A DNA stretch of 46,969 nt from Candidatus Tectimicrobiota bacterium (GTDB taxonomy: Bacteria; JACPSX01), in NCBI GenBank assembly GCA_016193065.1, contig JACPSX010000094.1:1-46969 (forward strand). Direction: 5' to 3'. The notes under the pieces were generated by a model. That model was not told where the DNA came from. It did not search any database and saw nothing but the letters and a program-made list of their open reading frames with translations. The translations under genes were made by a program, and so were the position numbers. Positions 22,140 through 35,005 of the stretch are shown here, piece after piece (position 1 is the stretch's first letter; every line of letters starts with the position of its first letter).

Positions 22140-23567
22140 TCACGAAACGCGGGTGGAATTTCTGACTTCCGTACACCCCAGGAGTTCTGCCCAGCGAGTC
22201 TGGGGAATTTTCAGGGCAGCCTCCACAACCCTCGGGTCGAACTGTTTTCCTGCCTCCTGCCTTAGCTCCTCCAGCGCCTCGGCTAACGGGCGAGCGGACC
22301 GGTAGGGCCGGTCATGGGTCATGGCGTCCAGCGCGTCCACCATGGCGAAGATACGAGCCGTGAGCGGGATTGCCTCTGCGTGCAACCGGTTCGGGTAGCC
22401 GCTCCCGTCGTAGCGCTCGTGGTGCCCTCCCACGACGTCCAGGGCGGGCGTCAGCAGGGGGACCGTCTCCAGGATATCCACGCCCGACGCCGGATGCTGC
22501 TCGACGATCCGGCGCTCCTCGATTGTCAAGGGGCCGGGCTTCTGTAGAATCGCCTCAGGGGTCCGGATCTCGCCGATATCGTGGAGGAGTGCACCGAGTT
22601 CCAGGGCCTCCCGCTGGGTCGGGGAAATTTCCAAATGCTCCGCTACAGCAAGCGCCGCCTGCGCCACTCGCGAGAGCGACCCGGTCTCGCCCCCCCGCGC
22701 CTCCAGAGCCCGGACCAGGACGTCGGTCATGCTGCGGTGAGAGACCCGAAGGCGCTCGACCATGAGGTAAAACACGTTCCCGAGCATACCGATCTCGTCC
22801 CGGGCGGTGATATGCACCCGGGCGCTCAGGTCCCCCTCGACTACCCTGCGGGCCAGGGCCGAGATCTGCGCCAGCGGGCGGGTGATGTGCCGGGCAAGAA
22901 AGATCCCGGCGGCCAGGGCCAGCACCGCCGCAGCCAGCGAGTGAAGGTAGAGCCGGCGGCGCACCCCCGCCAGCTCCGCGAGGTAGACGTCCGCTCGGAA
23001 GTCCACATCCAGCGCCGCAACCGTATGTCCCCCCGCATTCTTGATCGGGGCAAAAGCGGTGATCCAGGTGCCGTGCTCGTTCCGGTAGATGTCCGTGTAA
23101 GCCGCAGTTCCCTCTGCCAGCACGCGATTTAGAATGGGCTGGATCTCCCGGGCCAGCCGGTACTCCTTGCCCACCGGCTCCTGCCCGTGGCTGATCACGG
23201 CGAACCGGGCCCGATCTTTTCCAACGTGTGACAGCGTATAGACAGGATCCCCCAGCCGGTTCGTCTCCTGGATCCGCAGCAGTTGCGCCCGGATCGTCTT
23301 GTAGGCCGCCGTGTCGTTCTGTCCCGCTTGCACGACCGCCTGGTGCAGGTCCCCGTTCACCAGCAAGGCGCCGGTGCGGGCGATGTTCAGGAGCAGGGAC
23401 CCGAGGGACTGGCGCAGCAACCGATCCTGGACCCGGTATTGCAGAAGGCCGCTCAGCAGGATTCCGAGGGCAGTCAGCAGCAGGAGGCTGGCGCCTAATC
23501 GCCACCCCAACCGGCGCCAGACCGGTAAGCGAATTTGCCTGGCGGTTCCCGCAGCTCGTTCCTGCAT
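22140..23567 (-). CDS. Membrane sensor with HAMP and HD-GYP domain
   Basis: 475 residues from ATG 23567, just past the NDH-2 stop (ATG 23588 overlaps it and is the alternative). A TM helix near residue 25-45 (LGASLLLLTALGILLSGLL) precedes a periplasmic sensor region, then a second TM (LHSLAAAVLALAAGIFLA), a HAMP segment (RHITRPLAQISALARRVVEG), and an HD-GYP domain: ALELGALLHDIGEIRTPEAI, HPASGVDILE, GGHHERYDGSGYP and DALDAMTHDRPYR. HD-GYP proteins hydrolyse cyclic di-GMP. The lysine of HD-x-GK is replaced by glutamate here, so activity is uncertain. It is transcribed with NDH-2. Confidence 0.85.
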   Translation of the reverse strand: MQERAAGTARQIRLPVWRRLGWRLGASLLLLTALGILLSGLLQYRVQDRLLRQSLGSLLLNIARTGALLVNGDLHQAVVQAGQNDTAAYKTIRAQLLRIQETNRLGDPVYTLSHVGKDRARFAVISHGQEPVGKEYRLAREIQPILNRVLAEGTAAYTDIYRNEHGTWITAFAPIKNAGGHTVAALDVDFRADVYLAELAGVRRRLYLHSLAAAVLALAAGIFLARHITRPLAQISALARRVVEGDLSARVHITARDEIGMLGNVFYLMVERLRVSHRSMTDVLVRALEARGGETGSLSRVAQAALAVAEHLEISPTQREALELGALLHDIGEIRTPEAILQKPGPLTIEERRIVEQHPASGVDILETVPLLTPALDVVGGHHERYDGSGYPNRLHAEAIPLTARIFAMVDALDAMTHDRPYRSARPLAEALEELRQEAGKQFDPRVVEAALKIPQTRWAELLGCTEVRNSTRVS

Positions 23568-23568
23568 C

Positions 23569-24912
23569 TCAGGCCCCCCTTTCCTCATCGACTGTCAGCT
23601 CCGACACATCACGTTCGAAGAACAGCTCCACTGTCCAGTCCAGTACCACGCGGACCCGGGCTGCCAGTGTGGGCAGCTTGAGCATGTAGACTGTCTTCCA
23701 GCAGAACCAGGCGGGGAACCCGATCAGCTTGATCCCCCGCAAATCAGCCACCGCGGTCCGCCGGCTGAGGGGCACCATCTCCCCCAGTACTCGAAACCGG
23801 AAAGGCCGTCTCTCTCGGCCCGTCAACTCCGCTTCCAGTTGTCTGGCCAGCGCCCGCGCCTGGCGGATCGCTACTTGGGCCGTGGCGACATAAGATGAGT
23901 TGGTGTGCGGGTCGGTCTGGGCCGCGTTATCGCCCAGCGCGTAAACGTGGGGGGCTTCTTTGACCTCGAAGAACTCGTTGACCAGCAGTCGCCCGTCCGG
24001 CGCCTTGGGGAGGGGTAAATCGGCGACTACCGGGCTCACCCGGTTCCCGGCCGTCCAGATGACGCAGTCGCTCGGGATGACCCGTCCATCCTGCAGCACC
24101 AGCCCCTCGGGCAATACCCTGGCGGCCCGGTTCGTCTCCAGTTCGATCCCTCGCTCCAGGATCTGCTCCCGGGCGTAGGCAGCGAGGTTCGTCGCGGTCT
24201 GGGGGAGGACGGCGCTGCCGACGAGGACGAGACGGACACTGTTTCGGGCAAGGGAGGGGTAGTGGCGCAGTAAGATTGCCCGCGTCAGTTCTTCCAGAGC
24301 GGCCATCAGTTCCGTGCCCGCGTGGCCCGCCCCCACCACGACGAAGGTCAGGAGGCGCTGCCGTGCCCACGGATCTTCGGTCAGGGCGGCCGCCTCGAAT
24401 AGGTCAATCACCCGGTTGCGGATCCGCACCGCGTCGCCCACTCCCTTGAAGGGCAGGGCGTGTTCGGCCGCGCCAGGCACCATGGCCACGTTCGGGGTTG
24501 CGCCCAGGGCTAACACCAGCTTGTCGTAGTGCACGTGCTGACGCATCTGGGACCGGCGATGGCGTGCGACCACCCGGCGCCGGTGGAGGTCAACGGCTTC
24601 CACGCACATCTCGCCAAACTCGATACCCCAGGCGCCGCACAGGGGTCGGATCGGATAGAGGACATGGCGGCTCTCCACGGCTCCGGTGGCAGCCTCGGCC
24701 AGCATCGGAGTGAAGAGGAAAAAGTTCTGTTCGCTCAGGAGGGTTATGTGAACCGGCAGAACCCCGGCACAACGCTTGGCCAGTTCCATCGCGGTGGTGA
24801 CGCCGGCAAACCCGCCCCCCAGAATCAGGATGCGGGGCGCCAGCGAGGTTGACGGCCGGGCCAACACACGGCCGATGGCCAGCCCGGCCTCTTTTTGGGA
24901 CGTCATGATCAT
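23569..24912 (-). CDS. ndh: Type II NADH:quinone oxidoreductase (NDH-2)
   Basis: 447 residues. The FAD fingerprint RILILGGGFAGVTTAMELAK is near residue 27, and the NADH fingerprint FVVVGAGHAGTELMAALEEL near 185. VYALGDNAAQTD (about 320) is the second FAD-binding motif, and the C-terminus has the amphipathic membrane-binding helices (IKLIGFPAWFCWKTVYMLKLP). NDH-2 oxidises NADH with quinone without pumping protons. GAGGGATAGGGAA precedes the ATG. It lies downstream of the carbohydrate operon on the same strand, where it may reoxidise NADH; regulation is not visible. Confidence 0.9.
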   Translation of the reverse strand: MIMTSQKEAGLAIGRVLARPSTSLAPRILILGGGFAGVTTAMELAKRCAGVLPVHITLLSEQNFFLFTPMLAEAATGAVESRHVLYPIRPLCGAWGIEFGEMCVEAVDLHRRRVVARHRRSQMRQHVHYDKLVLALGATPNVAMVPGAAEHALPFKGVGDAVRIRNRVIDLFEAAALTEDPWARQRLLTFVVVGAGHAGTELMAALEELTRAILLRHYPSLARNSVRLVLVGSAVLPQTATNLAAYAREQILERGIELETNRAARVLPEGLVLQDGRVIPSDCVIWTAGNRVSPVVADLPLPKAPDGRLLVNEFFEVKEAPHVYALGDNAAQTDPHTNSSYVATAQVAIRQARALARQLEAELTGRERRPFRFRVLGEMVPLSRRTAVADLRGIKLIGFPAWFCWKTVYMLKLPTLAARVRVVLDWTVELFFERDVSELTVDEERGA

Positions 24913-24978
24913 TTCCCTATCCCTCGCATTTTCTCTCCTGTTTCCGCGCGGACCCCTGAGGTGTCCGGGGAGGCCGGC

Positions 24979-26976
24979 TTACCCGAAGGACGGAGACCCG
25001 GCGGTGATCAGATACCAGGCCCGCAGGATTTCCGCGACGGTCCAGGCCTGTGCAATACAGCCGCGCGGAGTAAATGGCGGGTCCCCATCGAAGATCTCCG
25101 CGAGACTGCCCACGCCATAGTCGTTCAGGTGATGGGCCATGGGGGTGAGGAATGCCAGGGCAGTCGCGGGATCGCCGTACACGCGGTAATGGGCGAGCGC
25201 AAAAGGTCCCAGGAGCCACCCCCACACGGTTCCCTCGTGATAGGCACCGTCGCGCTCCCACGGCCCGCCCTTGTAGTGTCCCCGGTAGTGGGGGTGGCCC
25301 GGCGCCAGGCTCCTGAGTCCGTGGGAAGTCAGAAGGTGACGGGCGCAGATATCTACGACCTGCTTCTGTCGCTCCGGAGACAGGGGGCTTGCAGGAAGCG
25401 AGACCGCGAGAATCTGGTTCGGGCGAAGGGAGTCGTCGTGTCCGCTGGGACCGTCCAGCACGTCGTAGCAACAGCCGCTTTTTTCATTCCAGAAGCGCTC
25501 GAATCCTGCCCGCACGCGGCCGGCCATGGGTTCCCACCGATCAGCCGGCTGCTTCAATTTGCGGGCGAAGATGGTCATTGTGGACAGGGCATTGTACCAG
25601 AGCGCGTTGATCTCCACCGGCTTTCCCATTCGGGTCGTGACGATCCAATCGCCCACCTTGGCGTCCATCCAAGTGAGCTGGATGCCCGGCTGTCCGGACC
25701 GGAGCAGTCCATCGGATGGGTCCTCGATGATTCCATACCGGGTGCCCTCCCGATACCGCTGAATGATCTCTTCCAGCAGGGGGAAAAGCCGGGCGAGAAA
25801 CGCGTTGTCGCGCGTCGCCGCATGGTAGGAGCGGATCGCTTCAAAGTACCACAGGGCAGCGTCCACGGTGTTGTACTCGGGTTCCTCGCCGGAATCAGGA
25901 AAGCGGTTCGGAAGCATGCCCTGATCCACGAAGCGGGCGAAGGTTGTCAGGATGCGGCGGGCCACCTCGGGGCGCCCGGTGCAGAGGGCGAGCCCGGGGA
26001 GGCTGATCATCGTGTCTCGCCCCCAGTCGCCGAACCAATGATAGCCTGCAATAACCGACATGCCTTCCGGGTCGTCGGGAAAAGGGCGGCGGACGACGAA
26101 CTGGTCAGCGGCCAGCACCAAGTGCTTGATCCAGGCGGGAGCCTTTCGCGCGGACGGCCGGCTTTTTCTCCAAGATTGGAGAAGTCGCGCCTCGTGCCGC
26201 TGCCGTCTCACCCATACTGCCTTTTCATCCACTAACGGGGCTTCCGCAATGGTGAGGATGACCGTCAGTGCCTTGCCCGGCCGGAGGGTGAACCGAAAAG
26301 TGCCTGCGTGCAGATGGTCGTCGAGATGGTCGAGCCCGCGCTCTCTCTCGCGCAACAGCTCGAACCCTTCGTACCAGATGTGGACCGGAACCGCTTCGGC
26401 GTGGGGAGCCAGGATCCGTACCGGCTGGGCTCCTGCGAAGGCCACAACCCGAAGGCCGTTCGGGATGGCCTCCACATCCATCTGCCAGTCGAGACCCCGC
26501 GTGCTGGCATGGTAGTCGCGGTAATTAAGCAGAGCCTTGAGTTCAAGACTAACCGGCGCCGCGGCTCTGAGCAGGTAATACCGGACGTTGGTGGTGTTGG
26601 CGCCGGGCTCCATCCAGACGCGCTTCTCAAGCAAGGCATCTGCGCCAGCGTAGGTCCAAACCGGGGTCGTGCCTTCCAAACGGAACTCCTGGATCTGCCG
26701 GTACCCGTGAGGATCCACTGTGCCGTCGGCCCAGCGGTTGGTGAAGAGAGGACGGCGCAGGCCGTCGTGCTCCATGGTTTCGTCCAGCTTGGCAACGAGG
26801 AGCGTCCGCCCGAGAGGAGGTTGTAGAGCCGCCACCAAAAGGCCGTGGTAGCGCCGGGTGAGTGTCCCCGCCACCGTGCCCGAGGCATAGCCCCCGAGGC
26901 CGTTCGTGCACAGCCACTCGCGGGACTCCGCTGCCGCCAGATTCCCGCAGATCTCCCGTCCCCAGTTGATGATCAT
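24979..26976 (-). CDS. Amylo-alpha-1,6-glucosidase / glycogen debranching-type enzyme
   Basis: 665 residues. The N-terminal GDE_N-like half contains EWLCTNGLGGYASGTVAGTL then TRRYHGLLVAALQPP, the family hallmark. The catalytic (alpha/alpha)6 barrel follows: AGYHWFGDWGRDTMISLPGL (acidic residue in GRD), EEPEYNTVDAALWYFEAI, and WMDAKVGDWIVTTRMGKPVE with INALWYNAL. The archaeal/bacterial type cleaves alpha-1,6-linked glucose left after phosphorylase action. Its ATG overlaps the pgl stop by four bases, so it is likely co-translated with the pentose phosphate genes, giving glucose to glucokinase. Confidence 0.9.
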   Translation of the reverse strand: MIINWGREICGNLAAAESREWLCTNGLGGYASGTVAGTLTRRYHGLLVAALQPPLGRTLLVAKLDETMEHDGLRRPLFTNRWADGTVDPHGYRQIQEFRLEGTTPVWTYAGADALLEKRVWMEPGANTTNVRYYLLRAAAPVSLELKALLNYRDYHASTRGLDWQMDVEAIPNGLRVVAFAGAQPVRILAPHAEAVPVHIWYEGFELLRERERGLDHLDDHLHAGTFRFTLRPGKALTVILTIAEAPLVDEKAVWVRRQRHEARLLQSWRKSRPSARKAPAWIKHLVLAADQFVVRRPFPDDPEGMSVIAGYHWFGDWGRDTMISLPGLALCTGRPEVARRILTTFARFVDQGMLPNRFPDSGEEPEYNTVDAALWYFEAIRSYHAATRDNAFLARLFPLLEEIIQRYREGTRYGIIEDPSDGLLRSGQPGIQLTWMDAKVGDWIVTTRMGKPVEINALWYNALSTMTIFARKLKQPADRWEPMAGRVRAGFERFWNEKSGCCYDVLDGPSGHDDSLRPNQILAVSLPASPLSPERQKQVVDICARHLLTSHGLRSLAPGHPHYRGHYKGGPWERDGAYHEGTVWGWLLGPFALAHYRVYGDPATALAFLTPMAHHLNDYGVGSLAEIFDGDPPFTPRGCIAQAWTVAEILRAWYLITAGSPSFG

Positions 26977-27746
26977 TGGAGATGCAGAAGCCGGGCCGCT
27001 GCGGAGTCCACCAGCCAGAGGAGGCTTCCGTGCGCGGGGCGGATAAGCTGTGCTGGGAACCGTTCAGGGCGATACTCGCCTTGGAGAACTTCCCGCAGTG
27101 TTTCCGCCTTTTCCTCCCCGCTGACGAGGAAGATGATCCGGGCGGCGTTGTTCAGCAGCGGGGCTGTCATGGTAATCCGATAGGCGCGGAACCGTTCGAT
27201 CCACTGGGACACGACCAGGCGCGCCTGCTCGTGGAGAGCCTCTGTCCCTGGAAAAAGGGAAGCCGTGTGCCCATCCGCACCCATTCCCAGGAGCACCAGA
27301 TCGAAGCGCGGCAACTGCCCAGCAGTCCGGCCGGATGGGAAAAAGAACTTGCAGATCTCTTCCTCGTACTCTTTCGCCGCTTGCCAGGCGTCGGGGTTTT
27401 CCGTCCGGACCCGGTGCACATTTTCTGATGGCACCGGCACAGAGGACAGCAACGCCTCGCAGGCCATGCGGTAGTTGCTGTCGGGGTGGTCGAGGGGAAC
27501 GTGGCGCTCGTCGCCCCAGAAAAAGTGAATCTTGTGCCAGGGCAGGCGGGCTCGAAAGGAGGGTTCCTCCTCCCCCGCGAGCAGCCTGTACAACGCCTTG
27601 GGCGTCGAGCCGCCGGCAAGAACCACAGTGAAAATCCCCTGCGCCTTCACCGCTTCCTCCGCACGGCGGACGTACTCCTCTGCTGCCGCCCGGGCCAGCT
27701 CTTCCGGATTTGCTGCGATCTGGATGTCGGGTTGCCGCAGGTTCAT
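26973..27746 (-). CDS. pgl: 6-phosphogluconolactonase
   Basis: 257 residues of the DevB/SOL type. Motifs in order: FTVVLAGGSTPKALYRLLAG, IHFFWGDERHVPLDHPDSNY, and VLLGMGADGHTASLFPGTEAL (which holds the catalytic histidine). It hydrolyses 6-phosphogluconolactone to 6-phosphogluconate, the step between zwf and gnd. Both ends overlap neighbours by four bases (glk stop, debrancher start), so it belongs to one coupled translation unit. Confidence 0.95.
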   Translation of the reverse strand: MNLRQPDIQIAANPEELARAAAEEYVRRAEEAVKAQGIFTVVLAGGSTPKALYRLLAGEEEPSFRARLPWHKIHFFWGDERHVPLDHPDSNYRMACEALLSSVPVPSENVHRVRTENPDAWQAAKEYEEEICKFFFPSGRTAGQLPRFDLVLLGMGADGHTASLFPGTEALHEQARLVVSQWIERFRAYRITMTAPLLNNAARIIFLVSGEEKAETLREVLQGEYRPERFPAQLIRPAHGSLLWLVDSAAARLLHLQ

Positions 27747-28732
27747 GGATCTCTCGTGACTGAAAGGACGGCGCAGCGGGCGGCGCCCAGTAAAGCAGTC
27801 TTATCATTTAAAATGACGCGGACCGGGATGGCTTCCAGCAAGGGTTTCATCCGGCCCTTGGCGGTGAACGACTCCAGAAACGTAGAGTCCGTGAGCTTCT
27901 GGATGATCTTGGGGCCGATTCCACCCCCCACAAACAGGCCTCCCGTAGCCATCACTTTCAGGGCCAGGTTGCCGGCTTCCGCGCCGTACAGCGACACGAA
28001 GAGCTCCAGCGCCTGGACGCAGAGCGGGCTCGTAGCCTCAAGGGCCTCCTGGGTGATCACCGCGGCAGGGTCGTGCCGGCGCATCTTGTCGGAGAGCCAC
28101 GCCGGCTCCTCGGCGCCCCCGCTATCTCGAAAGAATTGGTAAATATTAAGCAAGCCCGGTCCGGAGAGAACGCGCTCACAACTGACGCGCTTGAATTTCG
28201 TGAGCAAGTATCGGAGCAGCTCCATTTCCAGCGGATTGCGCGGTGCAAAATCGGCGTGACCGCCCTCCGAGGCGAAGACCCGGTGCCGGCGGCCGTCCCA
28301 ATAAAGACCCGCCTCACCGAGGCCTGTCCCGGCGGAAATAACGGCCTGGTTTCCTCCCGCATCGGCGGCACCTTCATTTAGAACTGCGAAGTCCCTCTCT
28401 TCCAATGCGGCGATGCCGTAGGCGTTGGCCTCGAGGTCATTGATCAGCCCCACCTTCTCGATGCGCAACTGCTCGGCCAGTTGGCGGGAGTCGACCACCC
28501 AGGGCAGGTTGGTCGCCTCACACCGGCCGTGCTTGACGGGTCCTGCGGCGCCGAAGCAGGCCTGTTGGACGGAGAAGAGGTGCGACGAGATGAAGCGGTC
28601 GAGAACTGCCTCCATGTTGGCATATTCCCGGCTGGGATAGACGGCTTCCGCAGCGAGCTCAAGGCGATTGCCGGCTACCGTAACGAAAGCGAGCCTCGTG
28701 TTTGTGCCGCCGATGTCGCCCGCCAGGATCAT
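27743..28732 (-). CDS. glk: Glucokinase (bacterial ROK-independent Glk type)
   Basis: 329 residues. The phosphate-1 loop [16 protein letters not shown] opens the protein, [14 protein letters not shown] is the adenosine/phosphate-2 region, and [20 protein letters not shown] the C-terminal glycine-rich element. It phosphorylates glucose with ATP, linking glucan breakdown to zwf. The frame is open 38 codons upstream, but the family begins at [11 protein letters not shown]. That ATG (28732) overlaps the zwf stop, giving the ATGA arrangement. Confidence 0.93.
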   Translation of the reverse strand: MILAGDIGGTNTRLAFVTVAGNRLELAAEAVYPSREYANMEAVLDRFISSHLFSVQQACFGAAGPVKHGRCEATNLPWVVDSRQLAEQLRIEKVGLINDLEANAYGIAALEERDFAVLNEGAADAGGNQAVISAGTGLGEAGLYWDGRRHRVFASEGGHADFAPRNPLEMELLRYLLTKFKRVSCERVLSGPGLLNIYQFFRDSGGAEEPAWLSDKMRRHDPAAVITQEALEATSPLCVQALELFVSLYGAEAGNLALKVMATGGLFVGGGIGPKIIQKLTDSTFLESFTAKGRMKPLLEAIPVRVILNDKTALLGAARCAVLSVTRDP

Positions 28733-30267
28733 TTTTCCATCTCCCTCCACTGCCGGCCGCCGCGCTCCATTAATTCTTCCGCTTCCCTGGGTCCCCAGGA
28801 ACCCGCCGGGTAATTGGGGAAGCTCCGGGGGGGCAACGCCTTCCACACGTCAAGGATCGGCGCCACCACGCTCCAGCCGGCCTCGACCATGTCGGCCCGC
28901 TGGAAAAGGGTGGCGTCCCCCATCATGCAGTCGTAGAGCAGGCGCTCGTAGCCGGTGCTGGGCGTGCTTCCGAAGTAGTCCTTGTACTGAAACGCCATGT
29001 TCACGGAGCCCAGACGCAAGATGGGTCCGGGAACCTTGGCGCCGAAGCGCATGGAGATCCCCTCGTCGGGCTGGATGGTCAGGACGAGGAGGTTCGGGGT
29101 CAGGCGATCCACCGGGGTCTTGCGGAACAGGATGAAGGGGGCGCGCTTGAACTGGATCGCGATTTCCGTGACGCGCTTCGGCAGACGCTTGCCGGTGCGC
29201 AAGTAGAACGGCACGTCGGCCCAGCGCCAGTTGTCTACGGACAGCTTGAGGGCCACGAAGGTCTCGGTCGTGGAATCCGGGGCGACGTTGAGCTCGAAGC
29301 GGTAGGCGGGCACCCGCTTGCCTGCGATCGTCCCTTCGCCATACTGGCCGCGCACCGTTCGGGTCAGGACTTCTTCCGGAGTCAAAGGCTGGATGGCGCG
29401 CAGGACCTTGGCCTGCTCATCTCGCACCGCGTTCGCTTCAAATGAGATCGGGGGCTCCATGGCCGTGAGGGTCAGCAACTGAAACATGTGGTTCGGCACC
29501 ATATCGCGCAGCGTTCCCGCTTCCTCATAGTAACCGCCGCGCTGCTCCACGCCGATGCCCTCCGCCACGCTGATCTGCACGTGATCGATGTAACGGCGGT
29601 TCCAGATGGGCTCGAAGATGCCGTTGGCGAATCGAAAAACCAAGATGTTCTGGACCGTCTCCTTGCCGAGATAATGGTCGATCCGGTAAATCTGGCTCTC
29701 GGTCAGGACCTTGCTGATCTCTCGATTGAGGGCGCGGGCCGAATCCAGGTCCCGCCCGAAGGGTTTTTCGATGATGACCCGGCGCCAGCGCCCGTTTTCT
29801 TCCTGGGCGAGTCCCGCCTCGCCGAGCTGCCGGACGATCTCGGAAAAGTAGCTGGGGCTGGTGGCCAGGTAGTAGAAATAATTTCCCCGCGTTCCGTGCT
29901 CCTTGTCCACCTGGGCCAGCAGGTTGCCAAGCTTCCGGTAGGCGTTGGGGTCGTTGAAATCACCCTTCATGTAGTGCAGCCTCTGGGTAAACCACTCCCA
30001 GAGACCGGGTTCGACTTGATCGGTGGCAAACTCGCGTATCTCCCGGCTCATCTTCTCGCGAAACTCCTCGGTGCTCATGCCGGCGCGGGCAAAGCCCACC
30101 ACAGCAAACTCTTTGGACAGGAGGTTGCTTTTCGCCAGGTTGTACAATGCCGGAATCAGCTTGCGCTTGGTTAAATCTCCGGCGGCCCCAAAAATGACCA
30201 TCACGCAAGGGTCGCCGGGTTGACCGGGCTGTTCATCGGTTGCGTTCTTCGCCTCAACTGAAACCAT
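28729..30267 (-). CDS. zwf: Glucose-6-phosphate 1-dehydrogenase
   Basis: 512 residues, normal length. The nucleotide-binding start [20 protein letters not shown] is near residue 22; the substrate-binding catalytic segment [21 protein letters not shown] holds the catalytic His/Lys set. [20 protein letters not shown] and [16 protein letters not shown] close the family signatures. It oxidises glucose-6-phosphate to the lactone and reduces NADP or NAD. AGAGGA lies ahead of the ATG at 30267; the frame continues upstream into non-family sequence. Ends in ATGA overlap with glk; gnd lies about 100 bases upstream. Confidence 0.96.
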   Translation of the reverse strand: MVSVEAKNATDEQPGQPGDPCVMVIFGAAGDLTKRKLIPALYNLAKSNLLSKEFAVVGFARAGMSTEEFREKMSREIREFATDQVEPGLWEWFTQRLHYMKGDFNDPNAYRKLGNLLAQVDKEHGTRGNYFYYLATSPSYFSEIVRQLGEAGLAQEENGRWRRVIIEKPFGRDLDSARALNREISKVLTESQIYRIDHYLGKETVQNILVFRFANGIFEPIWNRRYIDHVQISVAEGIGVEQRGGYYEEAGTLRDMVPNHMFQLLTLTAMEPPISFEANAVRDEQAKVLRAIQPLTPEEVLTRTVRGQYGEGTIAGKRVPAYRFELNVAPDSTTETFVALKLSVDNWRWADVPFYLRTGKRLPKRVTEIAIQFKRAPFILFRKTPVDRLTPNLLVLTIQPDEGISMRFGAKVPGPILRLGSVNMAFQYKDYFGSTPSTGYERLLYDCMMGDATLFQRADMVEAGWSVVAPILDVWKALPPRSFPNYPAGSWGPREAEELMERGGRQWREMEK

Positions 30268-30325
30268 GGCTCGTCCTCTTATGATGCCCACCCTGGGGCG
30301 GTGAGCCGGAAAGAAGTTTTTTCCA

Positions 30326-30349
30326 CCCTCTCCCTGGTGAGGGAGAGGG
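30326..30349. repeat. 10-bp stem REP-like hairpin between gnd and zwf
   Basis: CCCTCTCCCT, GGTG, AGGGAGAGGG: a perfect 10-bp stem with a 4-base loop. No T-run follows on the transcribed strand, so it is not a classic intrinsic terminator; it may modulate or process the mRNA. Confidence 0.6.
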
Positions 30350-30367
30350 GATGTTATTGTACTGCCG

Positions 30368-31351
30368 CTAACCGCCGGCAGGGCGCTCGACGTGCCCGCC
30401 GAACTTCTGCCGCATGGCCGACAGCAACTTCTCGGCAAAGGTGTGGGTCTGCCGGGACCGGAAGCGCGCGTACAGAGAAGCCGAGAGCACCTCGGCCGGG
30501 ACCGCTTCTTCAACGGCGGCCATAATGGTCCAGCGCCCTTCGCCCGAGTCCTGCACAAAGCCGGTGTACTCCGACAGTGTGGGGTTTTCCAGGAGCGCCA
30601 TGGCCGTCAGGTCCAGAAGCCAGGATCCCACCACGCTCCCCCTGCGCCACACCTCCGCAATGTCCGCCACGTTGAGGTCGTAGCGGTGCTCTTGGGATAG
30701 TTCCTGGGAGCCGGCGTTTTGCAGGATGTCGAAGCCCTCGGCATAGGCTTGCATCAGACCATACTCGATGCCGTTGTGGACCATCTTGACGAAGTGCCCG
30801 GCGCCCGCCGCACCGCAGTGCAGGTAGCCCTCCTCGGCCGTGCCTCTGGCCTGCTCGCGACCCGGAGTGCGCGGGATTTCACCGCGTCCGGGCGCCAGCG
30901 TCTTAAAGATGAGGGTGAGACGCTCGACGATCTCGGACTCTCCCCCGATCATCAGGCAATAGCCGTGCTCCAAACCCCAGATGCCGCCGCTCGTGCCCAC
31001 GTCCAGGTAGTGAATGTTCCGGTCTTTCAGCATCCGGGCCCGGCGCACGTCGTCTTTGAAGTAGGAATTGCCCCCGTCCAGGATCACATCGTCCGGCTCC
31101 ATTCGTCGGGCCAGCGCCAGAACGGTCTGCTCCGTGGGATCTCCGGCCGGCACCATGACCCACGCCACCCGCGGCTTGGTCAACCGCTTGACGAACTCGT
31201 CGAGATTCGCGGTGCCCACGGCGCCCTCGGCGGCAAGCTTCCCCACGCTTTCAGGGTCGCGGTCGTAGACGACGCACTCGTGGCCGCCTCGCATCAAACG
31301 CCGGACCATGTTGGCCCCCATGCGGCCGAGCCCCACCATTCCCAGTTGCAT
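30368..31351 (-). CDS. gnd: 6-phosphogluconate dehydrogenase, decarboxylating (short, GndA type)
   Basis: 327 residues, the length of the short NAD-preferring YqeC/GndA type rather than the ~470-residue form. [20 protein letters not shown] is the nucleotide-binding fold, [20 protein letters not shown] the substrate site, and [20 protein letters not shown] includes the catalytic lysine. It converts 6-phosphogluconate to ribulose 5-phosphate. ATG 31351 has AAGGAG upstream; the frame is open further but without family similarity. Upstream of zwf by about 100 bases. Confidence 0.93.
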   Translation of the reverse strand: MQLGMVGLGRMGANMVRRLMRGGHECVVYDRDPESVGKLAAEGAVGTANLDEFVKRLTKPRVAWVMVPAGDPTEQTVLALARRMEPDDVILDGGNSYFKDDVRRARMLKDRNIHYLDVGTSGGIWGLEHGYCLMIGGESEIVERLTLIFKTLAPGRGEIPRTPGREQARGTAEEGYLHCGAAGAGHFVKMVHNGIEYGLMQAYAEGFDILQNAGSQELSQEHRYDLNVADIAEVWRRGSVVGSWLLDLTAMALLENPTLSEYTGFVQDSGEGRWTIMAAVEEAVPAEVLSASLYARFRSRQTHTFAEKLLSAMRQKFGGHVERPAGG

Positions 31352-31481
31352 GTCATGGACTCCTTCTAAGATTGTAGCTTCGTTTGGTTGAGCTAGAGCC
31401 TGTATGAATCTCCGCGACCATTCTTTTCTCGGCCGTCCCCGCGTCCGGCCGGGGAAAACACTGGGCACTGTTTAGTCTCCG

Positions 31482-34139
<2,658 letters not shown>

Positions 34140-34144
34140 GCCGT

Positions 34145-34951
34145 TCAGCCTCCATGGGAGAATGCGGGATACAGCGTCATTCCGCCGTCCACGAAAAGGG
34201 TCTGGCCGTGCACGTAGTCAGAGTCGTCGGAGGCAAGCCACACGGCCGCCCGGGCGACGTCTTCGGGAAGACCGATGCGTCCGTAAGGGATCAGGCGCAG
34301 CAGGGCCGCCAGGGCTTCCGGAGTCTCCCAGGCGCCGCGGTTGATGGAGGTCTGGATGGCGCCGGGGGCGATGGAGTTGACCCGGATGCGATGAGGCGCC
34401 AGCTCCTGGGCCAGGGATTCCATGAAGAGCTTCACGCCGCCCTTGGAGGCTGCGTAGTTCACGTGACCGGCCCAGGGAATCCTCTCGTGGACCGAGGAGA
34501 TGCAGATGATCTTTCCGGCCGCCCGGGAGATCTCCGGCCGGATGCCCCGGCGGATCATCTCGCGGGCCGCCTCGCGAGCGCACAGGAACATGCCGGTGAG
34601 GTTCACGCCCAGGACCAGATTCCACTCTTCCAGCGTCATTTCCGGAAAGGGCGCGTCGCGCTGCAGCCCCGCGTTGTTCACCAGGATGTCAATGGTCCCC
34701 CAGGACTTGAACATCTCCTGAAACATGGCCCGGACCTCATTTTCCCGGGAGACATCGGCCCGGAGGGTCATGGCCTGGACACCGCAGGCCCGAATCCTGT
34801 CCGCGATCTCCTGTGCCGCCTCGGGCTTGTTGTTGTAGTTGACCACCACGTCGGCGCCCGCGGCGCCTAGGGCCAGCGCCACCCCCTCTCCGATTCCCGA
34901 ACTGGCCCCCGTGACCAACGCCTTCTGACCTTTCAAAGGCTGGCAGGACAC
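34145..34951 (-). CDS. Short-chain dehydrogenase, glucose 1-dehydrogenase-like
   Basis: 268 residues of a classical [22 protein letters not shown] is the TGxxxGxG cofactor motif, [15 protein letters not shown] carries NNAG, and YAASKGG the YxxxK site with ICISSVHER upstream. [12 protein letters not shown] and [16 protein letters not shown] match glucose 1-dehydrogenase (GdhIII-like) relatives. Context with glucokinase and zwf supports a sugar substrate, but SDR specificity is hard to read. Start is GTG 34951 with GGAGG seven bases upstream; first gene of the carbohydrate run. Confidence 0.75.
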   Translation of the reverse strand: MSCQPLKGQKALVTGASSGIGEGVALALGAAGADVVVNYNNKPEAAQEIADRIRACGVQAMTLRADVSRENEVRAMFQEMFKSWGTIDILVNNAGLQRDAPFPEMTLEEWNLVLGVNLTGMFLCAREAAREMIRRGIRPEISRAAGKIICISSVHERIPWAGHVNYAASKGGVKLFMESLAQELAPHRIRVNSIAPGAIQTSINRGAWETPEALAALLRLIPYGRIGLPEDVARAAVWLASDDSDYVHGQTLFVDGGMTLYPAFSHGG

Positions 34952-35005
34952 GAGACCTCCCGGATCTAGCCCCAGGTTACCTTAGGGGGTGGTTTCTCAT
35001 GGGGC

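Noticed and set aside
24895-26235. 446-residue plus-strand open frame
   Set aside because: Antisense to the debranching enzyme, with no recognisable domain.
30326-30349. Rho-independent terminator between gnd and zwf
   Set aside because: Good stem but no T-run on the transcribed strand, and the neighbouring pathway genes argue for read-through.
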